Shown: positions 1 through 11,464, counted from the first letter of the stretch. The stretch is DNA of 64,000 bases from Desmodus rotundus (GCF_022682495.2 NC_071397.1:16998739-17062738), one strand, 5' to 3'. Notes: generated by a model from the sequence alone, not told the origin. Program-made: numbers and translations.

Positions 1-790
1 CAGCACAAAGAAACAAAAAGGTACTTGTTTATGAAAAAAATGAGCATACTATGGTTCTAAATAGTAAGCTGATATATATGGAGAAAGAGTTCATTAAAAT
101 AAAATAGGTACAATTTAACCCAGTTCAGTTCTGTTCCTGAGACTAAGGCTACAGGTCCCCTCAGCTAAAGCTTTCCAGATTCTGCCTTCCTTAGCTGGCA
201 CAAACCTGTTTTCTTTGTCCCTCTGTCTCTGGTTTTCACTCCCTGGCCACTCCACAGAAATCCTGCATTTGGGTGGTTTGTTTGACACAGGATCCACACG
301 TTAGGCACCTCTTCCACTTCCTTCTTAGAGTCACACCCTGCATCCCTCGGCCAGGCCGACCCACTCCCGACTGAAGCTCCTGGAAAATAGTTACACTTGG
401 CTCTGTATTGTTTTTGCCTAAACACCAGTAGCGTCACCTTAAGAAATAAATGATTTCTCCATGTCTTTCCAATTTAGATATTGATACATCAGTTAGGGTC
501 CCCAAAATAACTGAAACAAAATGAGTTCATTGGGGCATGGAAACAGAATCTGGGTAGATTCAAAATAGATTTGATCACTACAGAATAATCTCCAAACCTG
601 TACTATTTAAAAAGCAAACAAGCAAAAAAAAACCTTACTCAGATAAGACACTCACTAGATCATTTTAAGTTAAAACAAGTGGGACTTGAGAGAAAGTAGT
701 TTGTGCCACGGTAACATGTTTCAACCCTAAAATTAAAAGCAGAGATGTCTCAGTACCCTGGTTTTCGGACCGTCCTTCAGAAGCTAGAAT
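1..790. other. Unassigned non-coding DNA
   Basis: AT-rich sequence with no recognised repeat, RNA gene or credible exon. The longest open stretch is 90 codons on the minus strand (165-437) and resembles no family I know. Confidence 0.5.
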
Positions 791-794
791 TTTT

Positions 795-1165
795 TTAAAG
801 GGATCTGGAATCAAGAATCAGACAAACATGGATTCAAATCTATGGCTTGTGAGTCTTAGAGTCTTGAACATGTTTGGGTGTATGTACTGAGGTCTCACCC
901 TCTTCAGCACACAGGTGGGTCATACCTGGGACAGCGGAATACTGAGGCCCATCACCACCACCTTGAGCAGCTCTACCAGTTTATCTCAGGGCAAATTTCA
1001 AATATTATGTTCTGTGCATGCCTTGAAGGGAAAATTTAGGGCAAGTACTGCTTAACTTCTCTATAGCCTGAGTTCCCCATCTGTGAAATGGGAATTCTTA
1101 GGCTCCATCTCCAGGGCACAGTCATGAGGGGAGACGACATTACCTAATGCAGCAGAGTCAAGAAT
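795..1165 (+). mobile_element. MIR SINE, apparently split by about 190 bp of other sequence
   Basis: Bases 795-850 match the MIR tRNA-like and core part (the 'gattcaaatc' region). Bases 1040-1165 match the second half: 'gggcaagt', then 'ccccatctgtgaaatggga', then the tail. Both pieces run on the plus strand in the right order. The roughly 190 bases between them do not look like MIR and may be an old insertion, or the two pieces may be separate copies. Confidence 0.6.
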
Positions 1166-1883
1166 AACCCCAGTAAGTGTAGTTACCATTGGTGTTACTG
1201 CCCAGGGCATGGCCAGGAGGCTCTGCTGCTGGGGGAAAGTCTGAACTGATACGGACTCCTAGTTTCTTATTCAAATGCTCATTTCTTTCTTCCTCCTTGC
1301 TAAAGGGAAGCAAGAAAGAATCTGTCAAGTGTGACTCAGCTTTGATTATTTTCTCTGGGGCCTTCAGGTATTTTTTACACAAAGTTGGAGGTGGGAGGAT
1401 TGGGGACAGGTGAGGGAAGAAGAATGAAGCCAAGATGTGTCCCTGACATAGCCCTGTACTTCCTGTGTTCTTGCAACTGACCTTCATCTCAAACTTTGAT
1501 GGCACTGGGCATGCCTTATTTATAGACAACAACTGCTACAGGACTTCAGAGGGGCACGTGGCCAAGCCAGAGACATGGAGGGGACTCTTTGAAGGGCTAT
1601 GTTCTCAACTGCGGAATGGAAAGGACGGCGCACGACAGCTTCTGGGATCTAGCTCTGAGCCCTGCCAAGAATGCCCAATTGTCCGCAGTGCAGGAGTTGG
1701 CCAAGGCGCTCTATGCCAGTCCCAGAAGTGCGGCTTTCAACCGACATAAGTGATACAAGTGGGCTTTATTGGACTGTCTGCCATTATCTGACAGACTCCC
1801 GCATTAATCCATGGCCTTTAAATACCATGACAGCCAGACAATTCTCACCTTAAATTAGAGAGAGAGAAGGAAGGAAGGAAGAA
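1166..1883. other. Unassigned non-coding DNA with a short GGAA-type run
   Basis: Open frames here (124 codons on the minus strand at 1158-1532, 94 codons on the plus strand at 1465-1749) overlap in both orientations and match no family. A short GA/GGAA purine run at 1858-1886 precedes the LTR that follows. Confidence 0.45.
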
Positions 1884-2362
1884 AGAGTGGTAGACTGGAT
1901 AATGGCCCTCCCGAGGAGCCCTAATCCCCAGAACGTGTGCGTATGTTACCGTACACGGTAAGGAGACTGTTGCAGCTGTGATTAAATCACACATTTTGAG
2001 ATAGGGAGCTTTTCCGGATTATCCAGGTGGTCCCAATGCAATCACAGAGGTCTTCATAAGAGAGAGTCAGGGGGTAGTAAGTTGTAGAAGATGTGATGAC
2101 GTTAGCCAAAGTCTGATATGGCACAAGAAAGGGGACACAAGCCACGGAATGCAAGGAGCCTTGAGAAGCTGAAAAAGGCAAGAAAAGAGATTTTTCCTTC
2201 AGAGCCTCCACTAGGAACCAGCGCTGTGAACACCTTGACGTTAGCCTGTGAGACCGATTTTGGACTTCCGGTCCCCAGGACTATAAGATAAGAAATCCAT
2301 GTTGTTTAAACCACTAGGTTTGTGATCCCATGTTACAGCAGCCACAGGAAACTGACACGGCC
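1884..2362 (+). mobile_element. Solo LTR, MLT1-type (ERVL-MaLR)
   Basis: The order of landmarks is that of a MaLR LTR: 'ccctaatccccagaa' near the start, 'gttaccgtacacggtaag', 'gtgattaaatcacacatttt', 'ggattatccaggtggtccca', 'cttcataagag', the 'gaagctgaaaaaggcaag' block, then 'actataagataagaaatcc' and 'gttacagcagccacaggaaactgacac' landmarks at the 3' end. No internal retroviral region is attached, so it is a solo LTR. The subfamily cannot be fixed by eye. Confidence 0.82.
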
Positions 2363-3529
2363 CAGAAACATTGTCACTTGGAGCCACCGAAGTGCATGCA
2401 TTCCTTTTGGAAGACATTGGTGCAATAAACCATAAAACATAGTGAGTTACTTAGCGCCTAAGCTTCCCCTTTAATACTTCACCTTCTCTGTCCTGCCTCC
2501 TTCCAAAGGACCAAAAATACTCTAGGAGAAGGTTCTTAATTAAGGTTCAAATAAAGTGGACAAAAAAAGGGCTGAAGAAAAGTCTTAGGAGCAGGGTAGG
2601 TATTAACTTTTATGTATATGTGTAAAAAAAAGATAAAGCATACACATGTTGAAATTATAATAGTTAACCATTGAGCAGTAACAGAGGTTATTTTTTCATT
2701 TTTTTATTTTGCTTACCTTTATTTCCTCATTTTAAAACAAACATATTATTGTGTCATAAATGTTTTCGATATCACATATGATAACAATGTTATCTTTTGG
2801 TGTAACTTTAAAAGATTTTATTTTGTAGAAACTGCCAAGGTCATCCCCCAAGTTGAGGATAGTTGCACAAATACTTGCAGAAAATGCAGCATCTGACTGG
2901 ACACACCGGAGGCGATACTGAGCCCTCGAAGACACACCCAACCAGACCACTGTAAGAAAACACTGTTGGCAGAAGATAGCCACCCAAAATGTACAATTTC
3001 AGGTCCCACAGTGCCCAGCCTGGCCGGGACTATCTCCCTACCCATCAACTTCGCAGAGGAGCAGTAGAGCAACTTCTTTCATTTGAACAGGCTTTAAATA
3101 GTATGTTATGGGCAACTCAATAATGTAGAAAGACAGTCCATGAAAAAACAAGTTCTGTAGCCAAATAAAGTTTGGAAATGCCAAGAGCTATTCCCTTCCT
3201 TAAAGACTGGCAGAGCGTACTGGTTTATTACAGCCTCTGAGAAGCCCTGCAGAAAGGAATCCTATTCATGTTTGTTGAAGTTTTTCCCAAACATTTCATC
3301 ACAGATCCATCATTTTGATTGGAACTAGTGTTTCTGAACATTCTTTGGGAAATTCTGTTGTAATATTGTGATTTCTAATAAGAAATGTAAAAAGGCCTTT
3401 GTCCCATTTCTAGCATAGAGCTCCAAAACCCCTTGAAATTTCCTGAGTGATAAGAGCAATAAAGGTAAATTTTGATATTCATAATAAACCTCTTTTCAAG
3501 TACACTTGAGTTTATGTGAATGAGTTAAC
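2363..3529. other. Unassigned non-coding DNA
   Basis: AT-rich sequence between two LTRs. I see no recognised repeat or exon. The overlapping minus-strand frames at 2732-2983 and 2818-3072 are short and unrelated to any family I know. Confidence 0.45.
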
Positions 3530-4250
3530 TTTTGGAAAGCACCTGAGGGTGGGTGCTGTTTCCCAGGAAAACCAACCACGTGATTTGAGAGTTGAAACTT
3601 TCAACCCTACCCTCCCAACCCTCAGGGAGGGAAGAGGGGCTGAAAGTTGAGTTCAATCACAATGGCCAATGATTTAATCAGTTATGCCCATGTAACAAAG
3701 TCTCCATAAAAACCCCAAAGGAAGGGGTTCAGAAAGCTTTTGGGGTGGTGGAGATTTGGGGGAGACTGAGATGCAGGGCATGAAAGCTCTGCACCCTTCC
3801 CACTTGCCTTGCCCTATGCACCTGTTCCACCTGGCTGTTCCTGGGCTATGACCTTTTATAACAAACTGGTAATCTAATAAGTAAAGTGTTTCCTGAGTTC
3901 CGTGAGCCACTCTCACAAATATATTGAACCCAAGGAGGGGGTCATGAGATCCTCTGGTTTCTAGCCAGTTAGAAGTACTAGTAACGACCTGGCCTTGTGA
4001 TTAACATCGCAGTTGGGTCAGTCCTGGGGGACTGAGCCCTTAATTCTGTGGGATCTGACACTATTTCCAGGTAGATAGTGTCCAAATTGAGTTACATTGC
4101 AGGTGTGGCTGAATTGCTTGATACATGAAAAACCCACACGTCTAGTGTCAAAAGTGAAGTAATGTTGAAGTATTGAGAGTAGAGGAAGTGCCCAGGAGAA
4201 GTTTTGTTTTTGTTTTTGTTTTTGGGTTTTTGTTTTTGGTTTTTGTCATA
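3530..4250 (+). mobile_element. LTR of an endogenous retrovirus-like element (ERVL/MLT2-like, subfamily uncertain)
   Basis: The sequence follows the landmark order of a widespread mammalian LTR: 'gagttcaatcacaatggcca', 'tgtaacaaagtctccataaa', 'cttgccctatgcacctgttc', 'gaccttttataacaaactgg', 'cctgagttccgtgagccact', 'gaacccaaggagggggtcat', 'gggactgagcccttaattct' and 'ggtagatagtgtccaaattg'. The promoter and polyadenylation part lies near 3850-3900. No gag, pol or env is attached. The end merges into a T-rich run, so the 3' boundary is approximate. Confidence 0.72.
4200..4247. repeat. (GTTTTT)n simple repeat
   Basis: Imperfect tandem GTTTTT units visible directly, at the 3' edge of the preceding LTR. 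They may derive from its T-rich terminus. Confidence 0.85.
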
Positions 4251-5954
4251 TCTGGATTTGAGAGTTGAATGCAAAACGTCCCAATATGTTACCTGGGAGA
4301 ACCAACATGTTCGGTAAACACCAGCTGGGATTTCAGAAATTGATTTTCGAAGTAGTTTGGTAAACTTCAATCATCTCCAGAGGAATTAGCTCCCCCAGCC
4401 AGAAGTTTACCCTTTGACTGCCAGCGTTATCCTCATTCACCAAAGAACTGTGAGATGGGCTAGAAGCAGGGAGATTTGATCTTAAAACTTCCAGCATGCA
4501 GGACCAATGAAAGAGCTTAGAGACACTCTGAGAAGTAAGCAAGGGCACCATATATTTTTAATTGGATTGGAAACTAAATTGAAAGGAAATGAAAAAGTTA
4601 AAACAGAAAGGGAAAGTAAGAGTAAATGAAACAAATAATTTTTTAAGTGAGCTGTACTTTTGACAATTCACTTCCATAAAAAGGTGAAGTGAAAGCTGAC
4701 CGCCCTCTACCCCTCGCTCCTCCAAAAGGCCCCCTTTCCCCTTTCACCTTCTCCCTCCTCTTCCAGTGCCTCTTACTCATCACCTCTCTATGAAGCCTTC
4801 TTACCCCTACAGCGTACTTGACAGCCATCCACACGGATTCTCAAGGGCAACAGGAGATTCCTGAAACGTGATCCCGGCTTGCTGTCCAGGGGACAGTTGT
4901 TCACAGTGGAAAATCTCCCGGTGGTATTCAGCCTGACTGGCAGCCTCTGCGGAGGAAGGGAAAAATCTGCAGGGGATTTGGTGGCATGTGGCCTTCTCGC
5001 GCCACCTGCTCCCTCTTCTCCCAGAGGGAGGCAGCTGTGCGTCCTCAGAACACAACATCTCCTGCCCAAGAGTTAAAAGATCTGACTGTACTTTCAGGTG
5101 CTGTGCAGTCAAAAGCTGCCTGAAGAAGCCGCATAGAAGACCCCAGCACAAGCAGGATATTCATTCATGACGAACAGCTGCTACAAGGAAACCTGAGCGG
5201 AACAAGAGTGAATCATGCTAAGCGGCTGAACCCAACCAAAGTTGAATTTAAAACAAAATTGAACAGAATAACGAGTTGAACCAGTTTAAAAAGGAAAAAA
5301 AAGTAGAGAGAAGGAAAAGAACCTGTATTTCTTCACTGATACCCTTCTACGCTGAACTCTACAATAAATATATAATTTTAAATATGTATATTAAATAGAG
5401 AAAAAGTTAAAAAAAGCCAAAAATAAATGCTTTCCTGCAACTATTAATTGAGAATACAATGTAGATACACAGTTATCAAAATATGTATGAAACTATACCA
5501 AGATCTTTGTCCCATTGAAGGCTCTCTACTAGACTCTTCATTTCCTGAGCCACCTTCCCCCGATCCCACATAACACTGAGTGACCGCCGTCTGAGCACAG
5601 GTCCAGAGGCTTCAGGAAAAAACTGCCCCCCTTTGCAGGGGGGTTAAGTGATGGTCGCCATCCCCTATGCCCTCTTCAGGAAAGTTGTTGGAGAAGACTC
5701 AGGGGTGAGATGCAAGAGGGAAACCTGAAAACAAACTGAGTCAAAAGACGGAGTTGCAATAATGTCCAGAATAACCCTGATGGAAGGTTGCAGGGCGGCC
5801 TCAACAGAACATTTAACATTCCAAGTGGAGATAGTGAGTACTCTGGCACCCAATATGAGAATGCTTTAGCAAATGACTCTTCCCATAGAGAAACCACCAC
5901 ACTAGAAGCATAAAAATGTTTGATGAATTTTGGTCTTACAGGTGCAACCTGATA
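4251..5954. other. Unassigned non-coding DNA
   Basis: Mixed composition with a C-rich block at 4690-4770 and AT-rich sequence at 5220-5480. Open frames of 90-114 codons overlap on both strands at 4788-5151, the usual sign of chance openness. No known protein or repeat is recognised. Confidence 0.4.
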
Positions 5955-6535
5955 CCTTTTTTTCATCCACTTCCATGGCTTCATGTTCTATCTGTGTGCT
6001 GATGACTCTAATCTTCTGAGCTCCTGACCCGAATATCCAACTGCCAACACAGTATTTCCACCGGCTCTCTCTCAGACACTCAAAACTCAGCGAGTTCAAA
6101 GACTCTGAGCCCTTGATCTTCTGCATGAAATCTCTTCCTCATCCAGTGTTCTCTGTCCCCAGGAATAGAACAACCATCCACACAGGTATGCACACTAGAA
6201 ACCTTAGATTTGTTCTTGACACAGCTTAGCTTCCCATTTATAATCAGTTCCCAAATCTTACACATTCAGCCTCTTAACTGTCTCAAATCTGCCCCTTTTC
6301 TCCATCCCCACTGCCACAGCCCTAATCAAGGCTACCACTCTCTCTCCCAAACTATCAAAAGATCCTCCTGGGGCTATTGCTACCCAGTATCCACACTTAC
6401 TCTCTCAATCCATTTGTCCCAAGTCTCCAAAGCAATCTTGTTTCAGTGGAAAACTGACTGATACTTTTCTCCCTAAAATCATTCAATGGCTTCCTAACAG
6501 TGTTCAGAATATGTAATGGGACCTAGCAGGCTCCA
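5955..6535 (+). mobile_element. L2 LINE fragment, plus orientation, lacking its 3' end
   Basis: Landmarks of the L2 ORF2 3' part are in order: 'gtgctgatgactctaatctt', 'atatccaactgcc', 'cttgacacagcttagcttcc', 'cccactgccacagccctaat' and 'cattcaatggcttcctaaca'. The reading frame is broken many times. It stops before the L2 3' terminus and is followed directly by an L2 copy in the opposite orientation. Confidence 0.75.
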
Positions 6536-7104
6536 TAATTTTTCATTTATTTAATAAATGTTTATTTAAAACTACTGTGTACTAGGCACTATTCAAGCAC
6601 TAAAATATAGTAGTGAATAAAACATATTAAAAAAAAAAAAAACCTTACCCTCATAGAACTTACAGTCTAGTAGGAGAGAGGGGAAATAAACAATAAAATT
6701 AAGTAAAATATATAGAGTTAGATTGTGCTAAATGCCAGTGAAAAATAAGGGAAGGAGAAAGAAAAATCAGGGTGGGGACTAAAATTTGTGATAAGGAAGT
6801 GAGGAAAGTCCTCAGACAAAAACATGAAAGCATGAAGAGCAAGCCCACAGATAGCTCAGGTGCGAGTCTCAGGCAGAGGGCCCATAAGTGCCAAGTCCTG
6901 GAAGAGGCATCTGCTCAGTGGGTTCAACATTTCCCGAGCAGGTCAGTGTGACTGGAGTGGAGTAAGGAAGAAGATGAGCTCAGAGAGGCGCTGGTTTGGG
7001 GAAGGGAGGTGTAGCAGATTGTATAGGATCTTGCAGGTCATCAAAATTACAAGAGCTTAACTCAGCCTAAATGGGAAGAGGTCAAGTGTCATTAGCAGAG
7101 GAGT
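6536..7104 (-). mobile_element. L2 LINE 3' end, minus orientation
   Basis: Reading left to right, this is the reverse complement of an L2 3' end: 'ttaataaatgtttatttaaa', 'gtgtactaggcactattcaa', 'accctcatagaacttacagt', and further in 'ggatcttgcaggtcatcaaa' and 'gcagaggagtgactta'. It breaks off in the region where L2 normally reads 'gagtgacatgatct', and a second L2 3' end then begins. Confidence 0.78.
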
Positions 7105-7850
7105 GACTTACGAGCACCCACTATGTGCCAATGTAGACACTGGGGATTGAGCATGAAATGAGGCAGTTAAAACCTGTGTTCCCATGGAGCTTCTGTTCTA
7201 GTAGAAGAGGACAGCCAGTATACAAGTAAATAATAAATGAGAAAGATGGTTTCAGACAGTGAGAAATGAATGAAATATAAAGAAGATGATGCAATGGGGA
7301 TGAAAAGGTTGCCTTGCATCTTTAGGTGTTCAAGGAAAGCCATTCTAGGGCAATGATGTGTCAGCTGAAACCAGAGTGTTCAGAAGGAGATAGCCATGTG
7401 CCTGTCTGGGGGCCAAGAGCTCCACACAAAGGAACAGAAGCTTCAGAGAGCCTAACGTGGGTGCAAGCAGGAGGGCCCAACGAATGGAAGGGAGGTCGCT
7501 GTGGCTGGAGGATAGTGTGTTGGTGGAAGTCACAGGGCTGACGTGAGAGAAGCTAACGGGGTTCAGGTAATTCATGGAGCAGGTCACAGTGAGGCTTTTA
7601 GATGTTATTTTAAACACATAGGAACTTTGCTAGAGGGTTTTAAACCACACAGTAAAATAGCATGATTTGTGTTTTTGAAACACTTATAGCTAATTAGGTA
7701 CAAATTGATCAAATGGAAGCAAGAAATATTGGTGGCTTAGAATAAAGTGGTGATGGACTGGAGGAGACGGACACAGAATATTTTGGGGAAGATTTGCTGA
7801 AAGACTGAATGGGCAGAATGAAGAAAATAAGCAATCAAAGATGACACATA
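7105..7850 (-). mobile_element. Second L2 LINE 3' end, same orientation, in tandem
   Basis: The L2 3' end starts again at 'gagcacccactatgtgccaa', with 'cccatggagcttctgttcta', 'gccattctagggcaa' and 'gggttttaaaccacacagta', and reaches the deeper L2 part near 'gatttgctgaaagactgaat'. It repeats the coordinates of the copy just to its left, so the two lie head-to-tail. The far end runs into a polypurine tract. Confidence 0.75.
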
Positions 7851-7854
7851 CAGG

Positions 7855-7955
7855 AAAGAAGGAAGGAAGGAAGGAAGGCAAGAAGGGGAAAAGGAAGAAA
7901 AGAGAGAAGGAAGGAAAAACAGGAAGAAAGGAGGGAGGAAGGGAGAGGAGCGGGG
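7855..7955. repeat. Polypurine (GGAA/GAAGG)n tract
   Basis: About 100 bases almost entirely A and G on the plus strand, built from GGAAG units. The 150-codon minus-strand frame at 7690-8142, rich in Phe, Ser, Leu and Pro, is a by-product of this composition and not a gene. Confidence 0.9.
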
Positions 7956-8169
7956 CACAATGAATTATGTAAGTCGTAAAACTACTGCCCTTATCATGGT
8001 TCCAATGACCAGTGTGAGTTTCTGCATGTCTTCTTTCTTTAAAACTCCTCAATAACAGGAAGTAAACTAAGGCACTTGTTAAATTCAGTTTTATTAATAA
8101 CCCACCCCTTCTCAACACACACACTACCCACACAAAACACACAATTTGTGTATGGTGTATGGGCCTCTC

Positions 8170-8359
8170 ACTTTTTTTTTAATCCTTATCCAAGGACATT
8201 TTTTCATTGCTTTTAGAGAGGGAGGGAGGGAGAGAGAGAAACATCAGTGTGAGAAGCATCCATTGGTTGCCTGTCATATGCGCCTCCACCAGGAATCAAA
8301 CCCATAAACTTTTGGCTATGGCACAATGCTCCAACCAATGGAGCCACACCAGCCTGGGC
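8170..8359 (-). mobile_element. Ves-type bat tRNA-derived SINE, minus orientation
   Basis: T-run (reverse of the A tail), 'ttgcttttagagagggaggg', GA-rich stretch, then 'aaacatcagtgtgagaagca', 'caccaggaatcaaaccca' (B-box relic) and 'caatggagccacaccagcct' (A-box side). This is the reverse-complement layout of the bat Ves SINE. A degraded target duplication may flank it: 'tatgggcctctc' at 8158-8169 against 'tatgtccctttc' at 8360-8371, 9 of 12 matching. Confidence 0.88.
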
Positions 8360-9254
8360 TATGTCCCTTTCTTGGAGACAGGCAGGGGACCACCACTTGA
8401 TTGGTCAAGGTTTTAATTGGTAATCTGCAAAGGAGGAAAAGAAAGTAGAGATAGACTCATAGGACTGCTTTCCCTCATGTATAGAAAGACACATATGATA
8501 CCATAAAGACCTTTGTTGTTGACCTCACAAGGGGGGCAATCTTCAACCATCTCGAGAATGGGAGTCTGCCCAGGGACAGAACCACCCACCAGAGCGCTGG
8601 AGCTCGCCTGCCCCACCCAGGCTAAGGGAATCTGAAGGGAAATACAGCCCATGGATTTTTGTCTCAAGAAAGAACATGGAATCCTGCAGCTCAGAGCTGG
8701 ATGAAGAAACCAAAGGAAATCTATCCTGGCTGTAGCTGCTCCTGTTTCACTCCCTCCCCTTAGAAAGCCACTGGGTCTGCTTCTACAAGCAATTTATGGC
8801 TCACGCAGCTGCTCTGACAACAGGTTCGGGGCTTCTTTGGTTTCAGCCATCAGCTCAGCCCCATGCTGCCCTTCTTTATCTGTGGGGCTTAGGAGGTGTG
8901 CTACCAGCCACCCTCATCATAGGGCAACAGATGTTCTGTGTGCAGGGAGGGGTGAAGCGTGGATTTCTCCCTCTCCACCCTTGCCATCTAACCAGCATGC
9001 AGTATCATCCACTTTGACTTCCTGCAGGTATCATCAGAACTAAGTTAGGGAGATGGACGTGCAGCACTCAGTAGAATATATAGTGCTCCGTGCACTTTTG
9101 TTTATTCTGTTACACAGATGTAAGGAAGAAAAAGAGAGGATCAGCCAACTTCCTTGCCTTGCAGTAAATCGAAGATGTTACTGATTCCTAAATATTCACC
9201 TTCAACCAAGTTCGTTCTCTCTCTCTCTCTGTCTCTCTCTCTCTCCAAACTATG
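8360..9254. other. Unassigned DNA with a (CT)n microsatellite
   Basis: No repeat family or exon recognised apart from the CT dinucleotide run at 9216-9245. Short open frames near 8796-9043 overlap in two frames and match nothing known. Confidence 0.45.
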
Positions 9255-10172
9255 TATTAAGCACCCTACTGGATATCATCACAACATGCTAAAACTGAAC
9301 CTATAATCAACTCTCACAACCCCCCATCCCCTACCAAATGGGCATCTTCCTAAACTCATCACTCACTCCAATGTCCCCACAGGAGCTGGTCTGTGAGGTC
9401 TGCTTCACTGTCTCTCAAACCCAGCCTTCTCAGGCACCATCACCTCTTGTCTGAATTACCGTTTCTGTCTCCTAACTCAGTGGTCTCCAGCCTTTTTACA
9501 CCGGGGACAGATTTCAAATTCGTGGAAGATAATGTTTCCACAGACATGGGAGGTGGGGGAGTGGTGGGGGTGTGGTTGATGGAGCTCAGGCCGTAATGGA
9601 GCAATGGGAAGCAGGTGGGGTGTAGGAAGCTTGGCTCAGTAGCCCACTGCTTGCCTCCTGCTGTGCAGCCTGGTTCCTAACAGGCCAGGACTGTGGCACA
9701 GGGTTGTGGACCCCTGTCCTAACTGATCTCACATCCTTAAGCCTTGTTTACTTTCAACATTTCTCACCCTGCAGGCAGCATGGTCTTTTTAAAGCACAGA
9801 TAAGACCTTGGCTCCCCCAGCTCCAACCCTTCAACCATTCCCCCAGAGCCCTCAGGTTGAAATCCAGTTTTCCCAAAATGTCATGTTTGCATTCCCCATT
9901 AGGACTTTGCCTACACTTCCTGTGTGCAACTCTTCCCGTTCTCTTCTCCGTCACTGGCTAATTCCTGCTTATCTTTTAGTTCTCTGCTTAGATATCCATT
10001 CCCTGTCCCTCTGAGATCTAACAGCTCTCCTGTGTTCACCCTTAGTGTTCTCCACTCCCATGCCTTTGCAATTATCAGACTATTATAATTTCTCATTACC
10101 TGTCTATAAACTCAGCAACCAGCACAGAGCAAAATGGACACAATATTTCTTAGATGAATGAATGAATCAACC
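9255..10172 (+). mobile_element. L2 LINE, plus orientation, split by a hAT insertion
   Basis: The left part (to 9477) holds the L2 ORF2 3' region ('cttgtctgaattaccgtttc', 'tgtctcctaact'). After the inserted element the L2 resumes with 'gatctcacatccttaagcct', 'agcatggtctttttaaagca', 'ctccaacccttcaaccattc', 'ttgcctacacttcctgtgtg' and 'tcccatgcctttgcaattat', and ends in the diagnostic 'gatgaatgaatgaat' tail at about 10155-10168. The frame is degenerate. Confidence 0.82.
9478..9716. mobile_element. Non-autonomous hAT-type DNA transposon with perfect 8-bp target duplication
   Basis: A 239-bp element begins CAGTGGTCTCCAGCC and ends with a sequence whose reverse complement is CAGGGGTCCACAACC (11 of 15 matching), the terminal-repeat style of hAT elements. 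It is flanked by identical octamers TCCTAACT at 9470-9477 and 9717-9724, the target-site length of the hAT superfamily. Internal text such as 'ggttcctaacaggccaggac' belongs to a common old mammalian MER-type family. It has no coding capacity and sits inside an L2. Confidence 0.9.
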
Positions 10173-10837
10173 AGTCTACTTAATCTCTAAAACCAGAGAG
10201 TCAGCAAAACAGGTTCATCCATTCTTTCCACCACATTTCTGGTCAAACTTGGCGAGAACAAAACAGAGTAAAGAAATATAGAAATATCATAGCAGCCGAA
10301 AATACCTTAATAAAGCCCAAAGTAACATAGTATCTTCCACCTGTGCTCCTAATCCCACAGGCTCCCACCTCCTCATAAAATTTGTCCTATCAATTACCTG
10401 TGTATTATAATTAACTGGCAAGTTTATTTTTTAAAGATACCAATTCCCAGGACTCACACCAGACACATTAAGTCCGAAGCTCTAGGAGCCATATGCCTTG
10501 GGGTTCTGAAGTTTGACTTTGGCCTTCCCTCCCCATACCTTCATATCTTTCTGCAGACCAATGCTGCTCCACCAACAGCCATGCTCAGATCTTGTCCACT
10601 GATGCCTCTTTGCCCTCTTCTCATTCAAGTTTTTTTTAAAACAGTGGCTTATGCTGACCAGCAGTTCTTTCCCCTTTTCTTCCCAACCCAACTTCTGTTC
10701 CCACTATTCCCCTGAGTCTGGTCAAAAAGCTTCAGTAACACGCATTCTGCCAAAGCCCCATACTGCCACATATTTTCCCACTGCAAACCCCTCCAGGGGT
10801 CCTGGCATCCACCAGGACTATGGCAGACACACCCTAA
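10173..10837. other. Mostly unassigned DNA; MER5-like fragment at about 10426-10485
   Basis: 'accaattcccaggactcaca' and the following bases resemble the middle of MER5A-type hAT repeats, without ends. The rest shows no recognised feature. Confidence 0.4.
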
Positions 10838-11362
10838 GGTGACCCCAATGCACCTGGATAATATGTGTGCAGAACATAAAACTTGTTTTTAACTAATAGA
10901 ATATGGTAACAGGGATGGATGTCACTGCCTTGATTATGTTGCATTATGTATAAATCCAGCTTAGCAAACAGAAGTGAAAGATGCTCATACTGACTTTGAA
11001 GAAGAAAATAGTTATGTTGTGAACTGCCAATGGAGAGGGCTACGCTGCATGGGACAGTGGGTGGCCTCTAGGAAAAGAGGGAGGTCTTTACTCAACAGCC
11101 AGAAAGAGGCAGGACCCTCGGTCCTACAGCTGCAAGGAAGTGAATTCTGCCAAAAAACTTGTATGAAACTGGAAGCAGACTCTTCCTCAGTGAAGCCTCC
11201 AGATGAGAATGCAGACCAGGTGACACCGTGATGGCAGCATTGTGAGACCCTGAGCAGAGGAGCTAGTTAAACTGTGCTTGACCTGTGAGATAATAAATGT
11301 ACATTGTTTTAAGCCGATAAGTTTATGGTAAATTGTTGCATAGCAGCAGAAACTAATAAAAC
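10838..11362 (+). mobile_element. Solo LTR, MLT1-type (ERVL-MaLR)
   Basis: Landmarks in order: 'aactaatagaatatggtaac', 'gggacagtgggtggcctcta', 'acagctgcaaggaagtgaat', 'ctggaagcagactcttcctc', 'cctccagatgagaatgcaga', 'cattgtgagaccctgagcag', then 'ctgtgagataataaatgtac' and 'tagcagcagaaactaataaa' at the end. This is the 3' half signature of a MaLR LTR, with the polyadenylation signal within 'ataataaatg'. It is a different subfamily from the LTR at about 2 kb. The apparent 85-codon frame inside is incidental. Confidence 0.82.
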
Positions 11363-11464
11363 CACTGATCACTTAGTTCTACAAACCCCTTGTTCCCTTG
11401 ACTCTTCTCCCAGCCCATTCTTTCTAAATCACTGAAGACCCCTCTTCCAGCACCTGTCCCTAAA

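Noticed and set aside
7690..8142. 150-codon minus-strand frame rich in Phe, Ser, Leu and Pro
   Set aside because: It runs through the polypurine tract, whose complement cannot encode stops; composition artefact.
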